DNA of 33,174 nt, taken from positions 1 to 33,174 of the forward strand of contig ATWQ01000016.1 in the NCBI GenBank assembly GCA_000421325.1. Direction: 5' to 3'. Shown here piece by piece: positions 1 through 6,959 of the stretch (the first letter of the stretch is position 1; each line of letters begins with the position of its first letter). The stretch comes from an alpha proteobacterium SCGC AAA536-K22 (lineage in GTDB: Bacteria > Pseudomonadota > Alphaproteobacteria > Puniceispirillales > Marisalimonadaceae). The notes below the pieces were generated by a model. The model was not told the origin of the DNA. It did not search any database and was given only the letters and a program-made list of their open reading frames with translations. Position numbers and translations under genes: made by a program.

Positions 1-60
1 TGGTTTCAGCATGATTATATGGGAAAGGCATCTACATTTTCAAAAAAGACTTCGGAATAA
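1..60 (+). CDS. 3' end of an unidentified gene
   Basis: Frame 1 is open from the window edge and ends with TAA at 58-60, giving a 19-residue C-terminal tail that begins WFQHDYMGKA. The aromatic and acidic start and the lysine/serine-rich end look like a protein C-terminus, but it is too short to assign a family. The gene starts outside the window. It lies on the same strand as the next small gene, about 80 nt upstream. Confidence 0.45.
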   Translation, partial: WFQHDYMGKASTFSKKTSE

Positions 61-138
61 ATCTATTATTTATTAATTGAATTTTATTTATTCATCAATA
101 ACATAAAAATGTTTTTATATATTAAGTTGGAGATAAAG

Positions 139-432
139 ATGTTTTGTATTGTTTGTAGTGTTAGATATTCAAACCCAAAATTAATGCATGTAGGACATCA
201 ATATATGGCAGATAATTTTGATCCTAAAACGTTTAATGGACTTTTAGAGTTTAAATCTTTTCATATAACACCTGATAAGGGACTAGGTATTTTTACTTTT
301 AATAACCAAGAAAATTTGAAAAAGCATTTGTCTGAAATAAAAAACTTCAATAAAGATTACGAAGATAGATTTTCTTGTAAAATTACTTTGGATACTGGAA
401 TTATAAATCCTGATTTATACTTTAAAGCATAA
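139..432 (+). CDS. Small hypothetical protein, possible dimeric alpha/beta-barrel fold
   Basis: This encodes 97 residues. I chose the ATG at 139, not the upstream in-frame ATG at 109, because GGAGA lies about 7 nt before it. Residues run from MFCIVCSVRY to a C-terminal segment near PDLYFKA. The middle has a strand-like segment (IFTF) followed by NNQENLKKHLSEIK, a pattern seen in small dimeric alpha/beta-barrel (ABM-like) proteins. The 98-residue protein at 21226-21522 on the other strand has a similar strand-then-helix pattern (IWKYDNEQHLKE). No catalytic residues are evident. The gene is probably real because it has a good ribosome binding site. The fold is inference and the function is unknown. 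Confidence 0.6.
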   Translation: MFCIVCSVRYSNPKLMHVGHQYMADNFDPKTFNGLLEFKSFHITPDKGLGIFTFNNQENLKKHLSEIKNFNKDYEDRFSCKITLDTGIINPDLYFKA

Positions 433-542
433 CCTAAAAAGTCTTATGAATAATAGAAAGAATTATAAGATATAGGTTGAAATTATCTAATTTAGAATTA
501 CCTCTTTACCATGTAAATTAAAGTATGAGGTGATTTAATAAT

Positions 543-656
543 ATGAGTAAAGATTTTAAAGTTTTTTTGGGCGTAATCAGTTTTTTTGTTTTATTAAAAG
601 GTTATATATTTTTTAATATAAACCCCTCAATCTATCTTAACCCAATGGGGTTTTAA
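543..656 (+). CDS. 37-residue membrane microprotein
   Basis: A short frame starts at ATG 543, preceded by GAGGTGA about 7 nt upstream. It encodes MSKDFKVFLGVISFF and a hydrophobic stretch at about residues 8-27, then a polar tail ending in NPMGF. A single membrane span is predicted from composition. The stop codon lies in an AACCCC...GGGGTTTT inverted repeat that may end transcription. It has no recognisable family. The strong ribosome binding site is the main evidence that it is translated. Confidence 0.45.
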   Translation: MSKDFKVFLGVISFFVLLKGYIFFNINPSIYLNPMGF

Positions 657-681
657 ACCGTCCAAAATCTGACTATAAAAA

Positions 682-743
682 CTAGGATAAACCTAGACTT
701 TTAATTTTTGATTTAGAGGGTTTTATATAAATGTTTAAAACCC
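682..743. terminator. Two hairpins between convergent genes
   Basis: Between the + gene ending at 656 and the - gene ending at 748 are two inverted repeats. CTAGG/CCTAG (682-686 and 692-696, 5-nt loop) is followed by a T-rich tract. GGGTTTT/AAAACCC (718-724 and 737-743) has a 12-nt loop. Their position between convergent genes suggests a bidirectional terminator. The stems are short and only the first has a U-run-like tail. Confidence 0.4.
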
Positions 744-747
744 ACTT

Positions 748-900
748 TTATTCTGAACAGCAATTAACTTTATCACTACAACATCCGTCACTACAACAAC
801 TGCTACTACACTCTCCAGTATTGCAACCATCACTACAACAACCATCTGCACAACAAGTTTGTTTACAACAACTCTCTACAATTTTCGTCTGTTCAGTCAT
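748..900 (-). CDS. Cysteine-rich (14 of 50 residues) microprotein, possibly metal binding
   Basis: This encodes 50 residues, starting MTEQTKIVESCC. I chose the ATG at 900 because GGGGGT sits about 5 nt upstream; the longer frame adds an N-terminal extension without a ribosome site. Fourteen of 50 residues are cysteine, mostly as CC pairs separated by Ser/Asp/Gly (repeated CCSDGC-like units). There is no signal peptide, and basic residues are few. High Cys content with CC pairs and no aromatic residues is typical of metallothionein-like metal-binding peptides in the cytoplasm. No known bacterial metallothionein family (for example SmtA) is recognisable, so the metal role is inference. A Cys-rich RiPP precursor is an alternative, but no modification enzyme is adjacent. 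Confidence 0.65.
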   Translation of the reverse strand: MTEQTKIVESCCKQTCCADGCCSDGCNTGECSSSCCSDGCCSDKVNCCSE

Positions 901-1008
901 GATAGACCCCCATTTTTTTATAACAATATAATTATAATCTATAAATGCAGTAAGTATACCTTTAAAAACATACACCCCTTAAAACTGACAAGAATTAATA
1001 TCTTTGCA

Positions 1009-1257
1009 TTAATTGATTGTTATACCTCTAAGCATAGTAAAGAACGGAATTATTTTAGAAATTAAAGTTTGAATTAAATTAAAGGGATTTATTCCAAATC
1101 TCGGTAGTACAATAAAAATTATACCAAAAATTATTAATGTTAGAGAAATTGGTACTAAATATTTAAGAGATTCATGTTTTTTTTTAGTTTTTATTAAGTT
1201 TAATAATAAAAAACAAACGGTAAAGGTAATGGTAACAAATATAAAAATTTTTAACAT
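1009..1257 (-). CDS. Small two-span membrane protein
   Basis: This encodes 82 residues. Hydrophobic segments at about residues 3-21 and 35-52, separated by a basic linker (KTKKKHE), predict two membrane spans with a cytoplasmic loop. The C-terminal part (residues 53-82) is moderately hydrophobic. It lies 15 nt downstream of the other small membrane protein gene on the same strand and could be co-transcribed. The layout loosely resembles the membrane-anchoring N-terminus of alphaproteobacterial J-domain proteins, but no J domain follows. The family is not recognised. Confidence 0.5.
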   Translation of the reverse strand: MLKIFIFVTITFTVCFLLLNLIKTKKKHESLKYLVPISLTLIIFGIIFIVLPRFGINPFNLIQTLISKIIPFFTMLRGITIN

Positions 1258-1272
1258 TTAGTTAATTTAAAA

Positions 1273-1419
1273 TTATTGAATATTTGATTTTTTAGAAATG
1301 TGTTTAAAAATGTTATTGGATATATAACTTTTAATTTTACTATAATTCCAAATACCAATGAAACACGCAAGTGCTAACAAAAAAGTTGAAAAAAAACTAG
1401 ATGAAGAACCGATACACAT
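1273..1419 (-). CDS. 48-residue membrane microprotein, paralogue of the one at 16.2 kb
   Basis: A short frame starts at ATG 1419: MCIGSSSSFFST, then a hydrophobic segment, then a basic tail ending KHISKKSNIQ. The last 36 residues align without gaps to the 3' part of the reading frame at 16211-16321 on the same strand, about 22 of 36 identical by eye, sharing FLLALACF, KIK and the final IQ. Conservation of the amino-acid sequence between two distant copies supports this being a real protein. A -10-like TAATAT lies 6 nt before the ATG and there is no Shine-Dalgarno sequence. The function is unknown; a single membrane span is likely. Confidence 0.6.
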   Translation of the reverse strand: MCIGSSSSFFSTFLLALACFIGIWNYSKIKSYISNNIFKHISKKSNIQ

Positions 1420-1585
1420 AATTTTATATTATTAATTTTACAAAAATTATCAAGACAAATTTATGAAGAATTAAAATTTAAGTAAATGATCTAAACATAA
1501 CTATTGTATATAATGATTATTGAAAATTCTATAAATTTTAAAGATAGTTAAAGTAGTAGGAAAAGAAATAATAATTTATAATTTA

Positions 1586-2050
1586 ATGCTTAAAACTGAT
1601 AAACCATGCCTGAACTATAAACTTCAATTGAATCCAGAGATTTTTTTTATGCCTAACCCTTCAGAAGATGTACTTTATAAACACCATAATGCAATCAATA
1701 CCCAAGATGAAACAGAATATCTTGATAGTGTAAAGTTTCCATTTACATATCAGAACTACAATGGTGTTTCGATTACAATCAGAGATGTGGAGGATTATAA
1801 AGTTAATTATAAAATGCCATGGGATATAATTAAGGATACAGAAGAAAACTGGTCACATACAGACATGGATAATATTGAAGAAGTAGCACGTTCTAATTCT
1901 TCTGTAGTTTATAAATTATTAATGAGAAGGATAAATCAATTAGGTAATACAGACCTTGTTATTCAAGTAATATGGATTGCTGTCTTTACAAAAGGTAAAT
2001 GGGGTATCCAATTCAGACATAACTTAGGAACACCCTCCCCTCAGAACTAA
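1586..2050 (+). CDS. NTF2-like (SnoaL/DUF4440-type) protein
   Basis: This encodes 154 residues. From about residue 25 the sequence follows the NTF2-like pattern: an amphipathic helix (SEDVLYKHHNAINTQD), a segment with paired aromatics (FPFTYQNYNG), a central helical region, and C-terminal beta strands ending in GKWGIQFRHNLG. That last motif closely matches the WGIQxR end of small SnoaL-like proteins. The fold forms a cone with a pocket, used for small-molecule binding or catalysis, but no catalytic Asp/His pair can be assigned. The start codon follows TATAAT closely and has no ribosome site. The specific role is unknown. Confidence 0.7.
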   Translation: MLKTDKPCLNYKLQLNPEIFFMPNPSEDVLYKHHNAINTQDETEYLDSVKFPFTYQNYNGVSITIRDVEDYKVNYKMPWDIIKDTEENWSHTDMDNIEEVARSNSSVVYKLLMRRINQLGNTDLVIQVIWIAVFTKGKWGIQFRHNLGTPSPQN

Positions 2051-2055
2051 CAATC

Positions 2056-2143
2056 AAAACCTAATCTATAAACCATGACAGTATCCAAAGGAAAGCGTCA
2101 CTTATTATTTAACTTATATAATGAATTTGATTAGACTGTGAGT
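2056..2143 (+). promoter_or_regulatory. Dispersed 88-nt promoter element, copy A
   Basis: A full-length copy in front of the Nmad3-like gene. It begins AAAACCTAATCTATAAACC. It contains TTTAAC at 2108-2113 (-35 position), an 18-nt spacer, TAGACT at 2132-2137 (-10 position) and 6 nt before ATG. The geometry is the same as in copies B, D and G. With the -10 this close, the transcript would begin at or within a few bases of the ATG, so the mRNA would be leaderless. Confidence 0.75.
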
Positions 2144-2956
2144 ATGACCAAAATTATTTTTAGTAGAAAAGGTTTTGATAGTTCTGCTGGTGGTATTCCA
2201 AGTAGTAAAAGAGGAGAACATTTAATAAGTTTTCCAATACCCTATAAAAAGAATACCTTAACAACGTATAATCACGTTGGTCTAGGTAAAGACATAAAAG
2301 AGTTATCGAACAACAAAATCAAACCTACTGATACTTGCCATTTTGATCCTAATCTTGACTATGGAGAATTTGGGCAAGTCGGCGCTGCCCAAACTCATTT
2401 AAAAAATAATAACGTAGGAGTAGGAGATCTTTTTTTATTTTGGGGGTGGTTTAGAGAAACGTTAACAGTTAATAAACAAACTGTTTTCTCAAAGGAAGAT
2501 CCTGGACACTATAGATTATTTGGTTGGATGCAAATCGGACAAATTATTCATCTTGGTAAAGATCCAAGTTGGTACTTAAAAGAAGAACCTCATAGCATGT
2601 CACATCCTCATACAATAGGTTTATGGGGAGATAATAACACTTTATACTTAGCAAGTGATAAACTAGATACTTTTGGTTTAAAGGACTATTATGGGTTTGG
2701 AAAATTCAAGGCATCTCATAGAACAAATTTAAGTATTAATCCATCAGTTAAAAAATCCAAATGGATTTGTCCGAAGTGGTTAAATCCAAATCATGGCGGG
2801 TGTGGGATGACTTATCATAAAGATATTAAAAGATGGGATGATAACACTGTTGATATTGTTGGAAGGGGACAAGAATTTATTGCCGAACCAAAAAATTTAA
2901 ACGATTGTAAGGTATGGTTAAAAGATATATTCAAAGACGCTAATACAATAAACTAA
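2144..2956 (+). CDS. Nmad3-like putative nucleotide-modification protein
   Basis: This encodes 270 residues. The N-terminus, KIIFSRKGFDSSAGGIPS, followed by a SFPIP segment, is characteristic of the Nmad3 family, proposed by comparative genomics to act in nucleotide base modification. Further conserved features are DYGEFGQVGAAQTHL, GDLFLFWGWF and, in the C-terminal part, GLWGDNNTLYLASDKL and KWICPKWLNP. I start it at ATG 2144, because copy A of the repeat element puts a -10 hexamer 6 nt upstream; the GTG at 2138 would lie in the promoter spacing. It is followed after 13 nt by a zinc-finger-like microprotein. There is no phage gene or methyltransferase next to it, so this is a stand-alone copy. 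The reaction is not established. Confidence 0.7.
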   Translation: MTKIIFSRKGFDSSAGGIPSSKRGEHLISFPIPYKKNTLTTYNHVGLGKDIKELSNNKIKPTDTCHFDPNLDYGEFGQVGAAQTHLKNNNVGVGDLFLFWGWFRETLTVNKQTVFSKEDPGHYRLFGWMQIGQIIHLGKDPSWYLKEEPHSMSHPHTIGLWGDNNTLYLASDKLDTFGLKDYYGFGKFKASHRTNLSINPSVKKSKWICPKWLNPNHGGCGMTYHKDIKRWDDNTVDIVGRGQEFIAEPKNLNDCKVWLKDIFKDANTIN

Positions 2957-2969
2957 AAGATAATTTAAA

Positions 2970-3179
2970 ATGAAATTTCATTATTGTTCAAGATGTAATC
3001 TTCCTTCAAAAAAACTTTATAATTGTAAATATGAAGAACACGAGAAAGATTGGTTTTTGCTTTGCACAGAATGTGTTCTTCAATGCAGAAAAATTTTTAA
3101 AAAAGCATTTAAATCTAAATCTGGGAAAATAACATCCGTTGGGTTAGTTAAGACAAGAAAAGAGAGAAGTTTATTATAA
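2970..3179 (+). CDS. Five-cysteine zinc-finger-like microprotein, copy 1
   Basis: This encodes 69 residues. The cysteines follow C-x2-C-x9-C-x12-C-x2-C (C6, C9, C19, C32, C35, plus an extra C39), with KDWFLLC around the second CxxC and a basic C-terminus ending TRKERSLL. Two CxxC knuckles spaced this way suggest a zinc ribbon. Three more intact copies with the same spacing lie at 3217, 3391 and 15672, and a decayed copy lies at 13571. The gene is 13 nt after the Nmad3-like gene and is probably co-transcribed with it and with the next two copies. A basic, zinc-binding small protein could bind nucleic acid; that is inference. Confidence 0.75.
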   Translation: MKFHYCSRCNLPSKKLYNCKYEEHEKDWFLLCTECVLQCRKIFKKAFKSKSGKITSVGLVKTRKERSLL

Positions 3180-3216
3180 ATTTAAATTTTAATAGTATAA
3201 AAAAGAAAATATAATA

Positions 3217-3384
3217 ATGAATAAATGTTACGTATGTAAATTTCCACACGAAGAGTTTTATAAGTGCAAAATTGACGAAGATAATATTTTTTATGATATT
3301 TGTTTTAATTGTGCCAAATTTGAATCATTAAATAACAAAAACTTTGAATGGTTAGATGGGAATAAAAAAACTAATACTTTGTAA
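3217..3384 (+). CDS. Five-cysteine zinc-finger-like microprotein, copy 2
   Basis: This encodes 55 residues starting MNKCYVCKFPHEEFYKC. The cysteine spacing C-x2-C-x9-C-x11-C-x2-C (C4, C7, C17, C29, C32) matches its neighbours, as do the aromatic residue two places before the middle Cys and the acidic linker. Unlike the other copies it lacks the DW and LC residues of the DWxxLCxxC motif (it has FYDICFNC), and its tail is less basic. It is the middle member of a tandem trio, 37 nt after copy 1 and 6 nt before copy 3. Agreement in spacing with the other copies is the main evidence that this short frame is real. Confidence 0.7.
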   Translation: MNKCYVCKFPHEEFYKCKIDEDNIFYDICFNCAKFESLNNKNFEWLDGNKKTNTL

Positions 3385-3390
3385 TATTAT

Positions 3391-3573
3391 ATGACGAGGG
3401 TAAGAACAAAAGAGTGCTATAAATGCCATGAACACAAAGATGTTCTGTATCGTTGTAGATATGATGAAATCAACGATTGGTTATTCCTATGTGGAGAATG
3501 TTTAAAAGGGGTAAAAAACTTCTTTAAAGACACATATCGATATGGTGGTACTTGGAAAAGTAAAAAGAAATAA
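3391..3573 (+). CDS. Five-cysteine zinc-finger-like microprotein, copy 3
   Basis: This encodes 60 residues. The pattern C-x2-C-x9-C-x11-C-x2-C (C9, C12, C22, C34, C37) is complete, with LYRCRYDE at the middle Cys and DWLFLCGEC at the second knuckle. The C-terminus YRYGGTWKSKKK is strongly basic. The combination of two CxxC knuckles and a C-terminal YGGTWK tail looks like small zinc-binding proteins I associate with marine bacterial genomes, but I cannot attach a family name. It starts 6 nt after copy 2, so translational coupling is likely. It is the last gene before repeat element copy B. Confidence 0.75.
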   Translation: MTRVRTKECYKCHEHKDVLYRCRYDEINDWLFLCGECLKGVKNFFKDTYRYGGTWKSKKK

Positions 3574-3595
3574 CTACCCCTTAAACCTAACAAAT

Positions 3596-3683
3596 AAAAC
3601 CTAATATTTAAACGACGATAGTTTCCAGAAGGTAATATCAATTATTCTTTACCAAACTTGTCATTTTTGATTAAAATATTCTA
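3596..3683 (+). promoter_or_regulatory. Dispersed 88-nt promoter element, copy B
   Basis: A full-length copy with AAAACCTAATATTTAAAC at its start, 88 nt before the MORN gene. TTTACC (3648-3653), an 18-nt spacer, TAAAAT (3672-3677) and 6 nt lead to ATG 3684. The internal block AATATCAATTATTCTTTACC is nearly identical to the matching block of copy G. The similarity to copy G continues through the signal-peptide codons of the gene. Confidence 0.75.
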
Positions 3684-4265
3684 ATGATTGCTTTTTATAA
3701 AAAATTCTTATTGTTTTTAGGAGTTATAATCCTTTTTTGTTTATCTTCGTCTATTGTTTGGAGTGAAACAATGGGTGATTTAATTTGGAGAGACGGAATC
3801 TACTATAAAAAATTCTCTGATATTCCTTTCAGTGGAAAAGTTAATGGAGATATAAAAGGTCTTTTTAAGAATGGTAAAAAAGAAGGAACGTGGGTTCGTT
3901 ATTATAAAAATGGTCAATTATTTTCTGTATCAAATTATAAAATGGGGAGAAAAGATGGTGCCTGGATTACCTATAGTAATAAGGGAATGTTTATAGAAAA
4001 AGGGTTGTATAAAAACGATCTCGAAGAAGGTCCTTGGATACGTTTTTTTGAAAATGGTGAGATTAATTACAAAGGTGATTTTATTAATGGTAAAAAAGTA
4101 GGTCCTTGGATTGCATATCATTTTAACGGTCAACTTGAGTATAAGGGTAGTTTCAAGAATGGAAAGAAAGATGGTATTTGGGAATATTATTCACCTAACG
4201 GTTCCCAATATGAAGAACATTCTGGCATATATAAAAATGGTAAAAAAGTTAGTAGTAAAACCTAA
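3684..4265 (+). CDS. Secreted MORN-repeat protein
   Basis: This encodes 193 residues. Residues 1-27 form a signal peptide (basic YKK, hydrophobic core, VWS-E cleavage region). From about residue 55 there are five to six MORN-type repeats, each with NGKKxGxW followed by a YxNGQ-like turn, spaced about 23 residues, as in YwqK-type toxin-antitoxin-associated or envelope MORN proteins. MORN repeats form a beta-hairpin array that mediates binding; no enzymatic domain is attached. The first ~87 nt are clearly related to those of the gene at 10599, although the mature proteins differ. The last codons run into repeat copy C, whose CCTAA supplies the stop codon. It is probably exported to the periplasm. 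Confidence 0.8.
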   Translation: MIAFYKKFLLFLGVIILFCLSSSIVWSETMGDLIWRDGIYYKKFSDIPFSGKVNGDIKGLFKNGKKEGTWVRYYKNGQLFSVSNYKMGRKDGAWITYSNKGMFIEKGLYKNDLEEGPWIRFFENGEINYKGDFINGKKVGPWIAYHFNGQLEYKGSFKNGKKDGIWEYYSPNGSQYEEHSGIYKNGKKVSSKT

Positions 4266-4342
4266 TCTATAAACCACCATAGTATCCAGATAGAAATACC
4301 AATTATTATCCTCTAATTTTTTTGATGATTTATGATTAGTTT
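4257..4342 (+). repeat. Dispersed promoter element, copy C (orphan)
   Basis: This copy begins AAAACCTAATCTATAAACC inside the end of the MORN gene and includes AGTATCCAGATAGAAATACC and a GATTAG sequence at the -10 position. The -35 region is altered (TTATCC, with extra bases). There is no ATG 6 nt after the -10; the sequence there reads ACT. The next gene is 120 nt further on. It looks like a copy that lost its target start codon, or a remnant left by rearrangement. Confidence 0.65.
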
Positions 4343-4466
4343 AATTCAACTATCTCTTGTATTTAAGTTTTTATGCTGTACATAAATATTTCAATCAATT
4401 TTTAATCTCAAAATTATTTCTTAAAATAAGTCATAACAATACTTTTTTATAATACGGAAAAACTAC

Positions 4467-4673
4467 ATGAAACCTGGCGATAAACTATATTTGATTTCAA
4501 ATTTAGATATTTATGCTGAAATCTTAGATGAAAAAGTTATGAATAATATACCTCATTTTAATATCAATGTTCATAGAGGTACATCTAAAACTAAAAGTTG
4601 TTTAAGCAAGATAGCATTAGAGACTTATTACCAAACTTCTCAAATTCCCAAAAAATCATTTTTTAATTGTTAA
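4467..4673 (+). CDS. Small hypothetical protein
   Basis: This encodes 68 residues, starting MKPGDKLYLISNLDIYAEI, which reads like a short beta-rich domain. The C-terminal half contains NVHRGTSKTKSC and ends KKSFFNC. There is no signal peptide or membrane span. TATAAT at 4451-4456 lies 10 nt upstream of the ATG, giving a very short leader and no Shine-Dalgarno sequence. It is not recognised as any family. The start KPGDKLYLI resembles segments of small SH3-like or translation-factor-type folds, but this is too weak to use. Confidence 0.5.
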   Translation: MKPGDKLYLISNLDIYAEILDEKVMNNIPHFNINVHRGTSKTKSCLSKIALETYYQTSQIPKKSFFNC

Positions 4674-4696
4674 GTGAAAAATAGTTTTAACTGATT

Positions 4697-4784
4697 AAAA
4701 CTTAATCTATAAAACACAATAGTATACGTATACAAGTATGATTTACTATTTACCCAGCATATCTAATTTGATTAGACTACGCCT
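4697..4784 (+). promoter_or_regulatory. Dispersed 88-nt promoter element, copy D
   Basis: A full-length copy: AAAACTTAATCTATAAAACA at 4697, TTTACC at 4749-4754, an 18-nt spacer, TAGACT at 4773-4778 and 6 nt before ATG 4785. The internal block is the most diverged of the full-length copies and includes GTATACGTATAC, a perfect palindrome. The geometry to the start codon is unchanged. Confidence 0.75.
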
Positions 4785-5672
4785 ATGAAAAATAAGGATT
4801 GGATATTAGTGATTTTACTTGGTCTCTTTTGGGGATCAACTTTCTTTTTTGTTGAGGTGCTTTTAAAGTATCTAAGTCCATTTATGATTGTTTATTTAAG
4901 AGTTTCAATAGCGTCCATTTTTTTAATTTTCTTTATAATAATACGGGGTACTAAATTTGAACTTTCATTAAAAAATCTTTTTAATCTTTTTGTAATGAGT
5001 TTATTAAATAACGTTTTTCCTTTTCTTCTTATAACTTTTGGTCAACAAACAACTACAGGTGGTTTGGCGTCAATTTTAAATGCGAACACATCTTTTATTG
5101 GGATACTTTTAGCATCATTTTTTTTACCTTTGGAGCGACTAAATTTTATTAGATTAATAGGAGTTTTAATTGGAGTGTTTGGAGTAATCATCGCTATTGG
5201 TTATCAAAATATCATTCAATTAAAAGATGATGATTTGGGTAAATATTTAATATTAATTGCAACTATATCATATGGTTTTGCAGGAGTGTGGGGAAAATTA
5301 AGATTACAGAATCTTACCCCTGTTTTTGCCGCCACAGGTATGTTAACAATGAGTACTATTATCCTAAGTCCATATGCCTTTACAGTGCATTTGGAAGAAA
5401 TATATTCTTTAAACTTATTTATTATTAAATATGCACTTGCTTTTGCAATAATTTGTTCAGTATTTGCGTATTTTTTATACTTTAAAATACTAGAAAGTGC
5501 CGGAGCAGGAAATCTATTGATTTGTACTATAATTATCCCTCCTTCGTCTATTTTCTTGAATGCTTTTATATTAGAACAAACAGTTTCTTTTAATGAATAT
5601 TTGGGATTAATAATAATTATATTTGGTCTAATTATATTAGATGGTCGTTTAATAAAAAGAAAAATAAGTTAA
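4785..5672 (+). CDS. EamA/DMT-family inner-membrane transporter
   Basis: This encodes 295 residues with about ten hydrophobic segments, the usual size and topology of drug/metabolite transporters built from two EamA repeats. The first repeat starts WILVILLGLFWGSTFFFVEV, with the typical W/G-rich first helix and a following PxxxxxxR segment (SPFMIVYLRV). The end of each half shows the ExxxxxxxxGxxxIxxG pattern (LERLNFIRLIGVLIGVFGV and VSFNEYLGLIIIIFGLIIL). The family exports or imports amino acids, nucleotides or similar small metabolites; the substrate cannot be read from sequence. It is driven by repeat element copy D and probably translated from a leaderless message. Confidence 0.9.
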   Translation: MKNKDWILVILLGLFWGSTFFFVEVLLKYLSPFMIVYLRVSIASIFLIFFIIIRGTKFELSLKNLFNLFVMSLLNNVFPFLLITFGQQTTTGGLASILNANTSFIGILLASFFLPLERLNFIRLIGVLIGVFGVIIAIGYQNIIQLKDDDLGKYLILIATISYGFAGVWGKLRLQNLTPVFAATGMLTMSTIILSPYAFTVHLEEIYSLNLFIIKYALAFAIICSVFAYFLYFKILESAGAGNLLICTIIIPPSSIFLNAFILEQTVSFNEYLGLIIIIFGLIILDGRLIKRKIS

Positions 5673-5958
5673 CAATAATACAGTTACTTATTATCTTTCA
5701 TAACTATTATGAAACTGACGATGTGTTTATAATCATTGAAGATAAGATGATTAAGGAGATTGAGACTTAAACAATAGAAAGTAAGGAGAGTAATACAAAA
5801 ACCTTTTGCAGATCAAGATCGCAAAGTAAGGTTAATATAATAAGGAGGATTTTTAATTCTGCTTATCCAAAAGGATATATAACCACTCTGATCATCAACA
5901 GATTTTAAAATATATTTTAGTAATTATAACTCTAATTTTATTTAACGGAATTTAATAA

Positions 5959-6459
5959 ATGGATTTTAAGGTAAAGTTTGAAGATAATGATTTAATAATA
6001 AAACAATTAAAACAAGAAGAATTTAATGATTTATATAATGTTGCAAAAGATCCAAATATATGGAAACAACATCCTGAAAATGATCGATGGAAAAAAGAAA
6101 AATTTGCTATTTTTTTCAAAAATGGAATTGATAATGAATTTGGAATTTATAAAATAATTAATAAATCTAATAAAGAAATTATTGGTTCAAGTAGATTTTA
6201 CAACCTTGACCCAAAGGATAAGGCAATAAGGATTGGATTTACTTTTATTACGACTAAATATTGGGGAACAACTACAAACTTTAAAATCAAAAAATTGATG
6301 ATAGATTACGCTTTAAAATTCTTAGACAAAATATATTTCGACATAGGTGAAAATAACATTCGTTCAAGAAAAGCAGTTGAAAAACTAGGTGCAACTTTTT
6401 TTAGTGATGATAACAAAGGGATGGTAGTTTATAAGTTAAATAAAATAGATTTTATTTAA
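5959..6459 (+). CDS. GNAT-family N-acetyltransferase (RimJ/RimL-like)
   Basis: This encodes 166 residues with the layout of Acetyltransf_3 proteins. Residues 11-18 form the first strand (LIIKQLKQ) and EEFNDLYNVAKDPNIWKQHP is the family's first helix region. KEIIGSSRFYNLDPKDKAIRIGFTFI gives the central strands. KYWGTTTNFKIKKLMIDYAL marks the acetyl-CoA-binding region, although the usual Q/RxxGxG/A is replaced by GTTTN. NNIRSRKAVEKLGATF is the conserved C-terminal motif. The likely reaction is acetyl transfer from acetyl-CoA to a primary amine, with unknown substrate. The weak pyrophosphate loop is unusual for an active enzyme. Confidence 0.85.
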   Translation: MDFKVKFEDNDLIIKQLKQEEFNDLYNVAKDPNIWKQHPENDRWKKEKFAIFFKNGIDNEFGIYKIINKSNKEIIGSSRFYNLDPKDKAIRIGFTFITTKYWGTTTNFKIKKLMIDYALKFLDKIYFDIGENNIRSRKAVEKLGATFFSDDNKGMVVYKLNKIDFI

Positions 6460-6518
6460 ATAAATTATCAAAATTTTAAATTAATAATTGTGAAATAAAA
6501 ATCTAAATTATTTGGTTA

Positions 6519-6782
6519 TTATTTTAATGGATTAATTGCATATGGTAATATCTCTTCAGATAAACCTTCATTCAATTTAATAAATTCTGGATCAGACATC
6601 ATTTTTCCCATTCCTTCCATATCAACATCAAAAATGGTAACAAGTGCAGTTTTATCATTTGCCTTAGCAAATAATGTTTTACTTTCATCACATATTTTAG
6701 ATCTGACATCTGTATGGTTAATAAAAACTTTTTCCCAAACTTCATAAGAACTTTTTAATTTTATAACTAAATGAACATCCAT
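6519..6782 (-). CDS. Small hypothetical protein, possibly DUF3764-like
   Basis: This encodes 87 residues from ATG 6782; a GTG four codons upstream is possible but lies within an AT-rich promoter-like stretch. The pattern is a strand (DVHLVIKLKSS), a helix with YEVWEKVF, a strand with KTALVTIFDVD, then a helix MEGMGKMMSDPEFIKLNEG. This matches small proteins of the DUF3764 type found in marine cyanobacteria and other plankton: about 90 residues with a dimeric alpha/beta-barrel look. No catalytic residue is evident. The function is unknown and the family assignment is tentative. Confidence 0.6.
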   Translation of the reverse strand: MDVHLVIKLKSSYEVWEKVFINHTDVRSKICDESKTLFAKANDKTALVTIFDVDMEGMGKMMSDPEFIKLNEGLSEEILPYAINPLK

Positions 6783-6959
6783 TATTTTAATCACTTTCTC
6801 ATTTATATTTTTTATAATTATAAATTATTAAAACAGTGAAAAACATTATTCAATTTTTTTTAGAATAGCGCTGGAAAAGGTAAAAAAGTGTTAGAAAATA
6901 GTGCAATTCTTGAAGAAATTTGTGAAGGTAACAGAATTTATAAATTATTAAATAAAATC

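Noticed and set aside
748-900. CAACA-type simple repeat as a microsatellite or CRISPR-like array
   Set aside because: There are no regular spacers, and the periodicity follows the Cys-Cys codons of the reverse-strand protein.
731-931. A + strand frame rich in Gln/Leu (repeating QQ and LQ)
   Set aside because: It is the antisense shadow of the cysteine-rich gene at 748-900; CAACAA repeats are the complement of its Cys codons, and there is no ribosome site.
4732-4737. GTATACGTATAC palindrome in repeat copy D as an operator
   Set aside because: It is present only in this copy and not in the others, so it is not a shared property of the element.
5673-5958. A possible gene fragment (frame with YPKGYITTLIINRF) between the EamA and GNAT genes
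   Set aside because: It has no usable start or ribosome site and no family likeness. The GGAGG in it is followed by no open frame of length. I see nothing supportable in this 286-nt gap.
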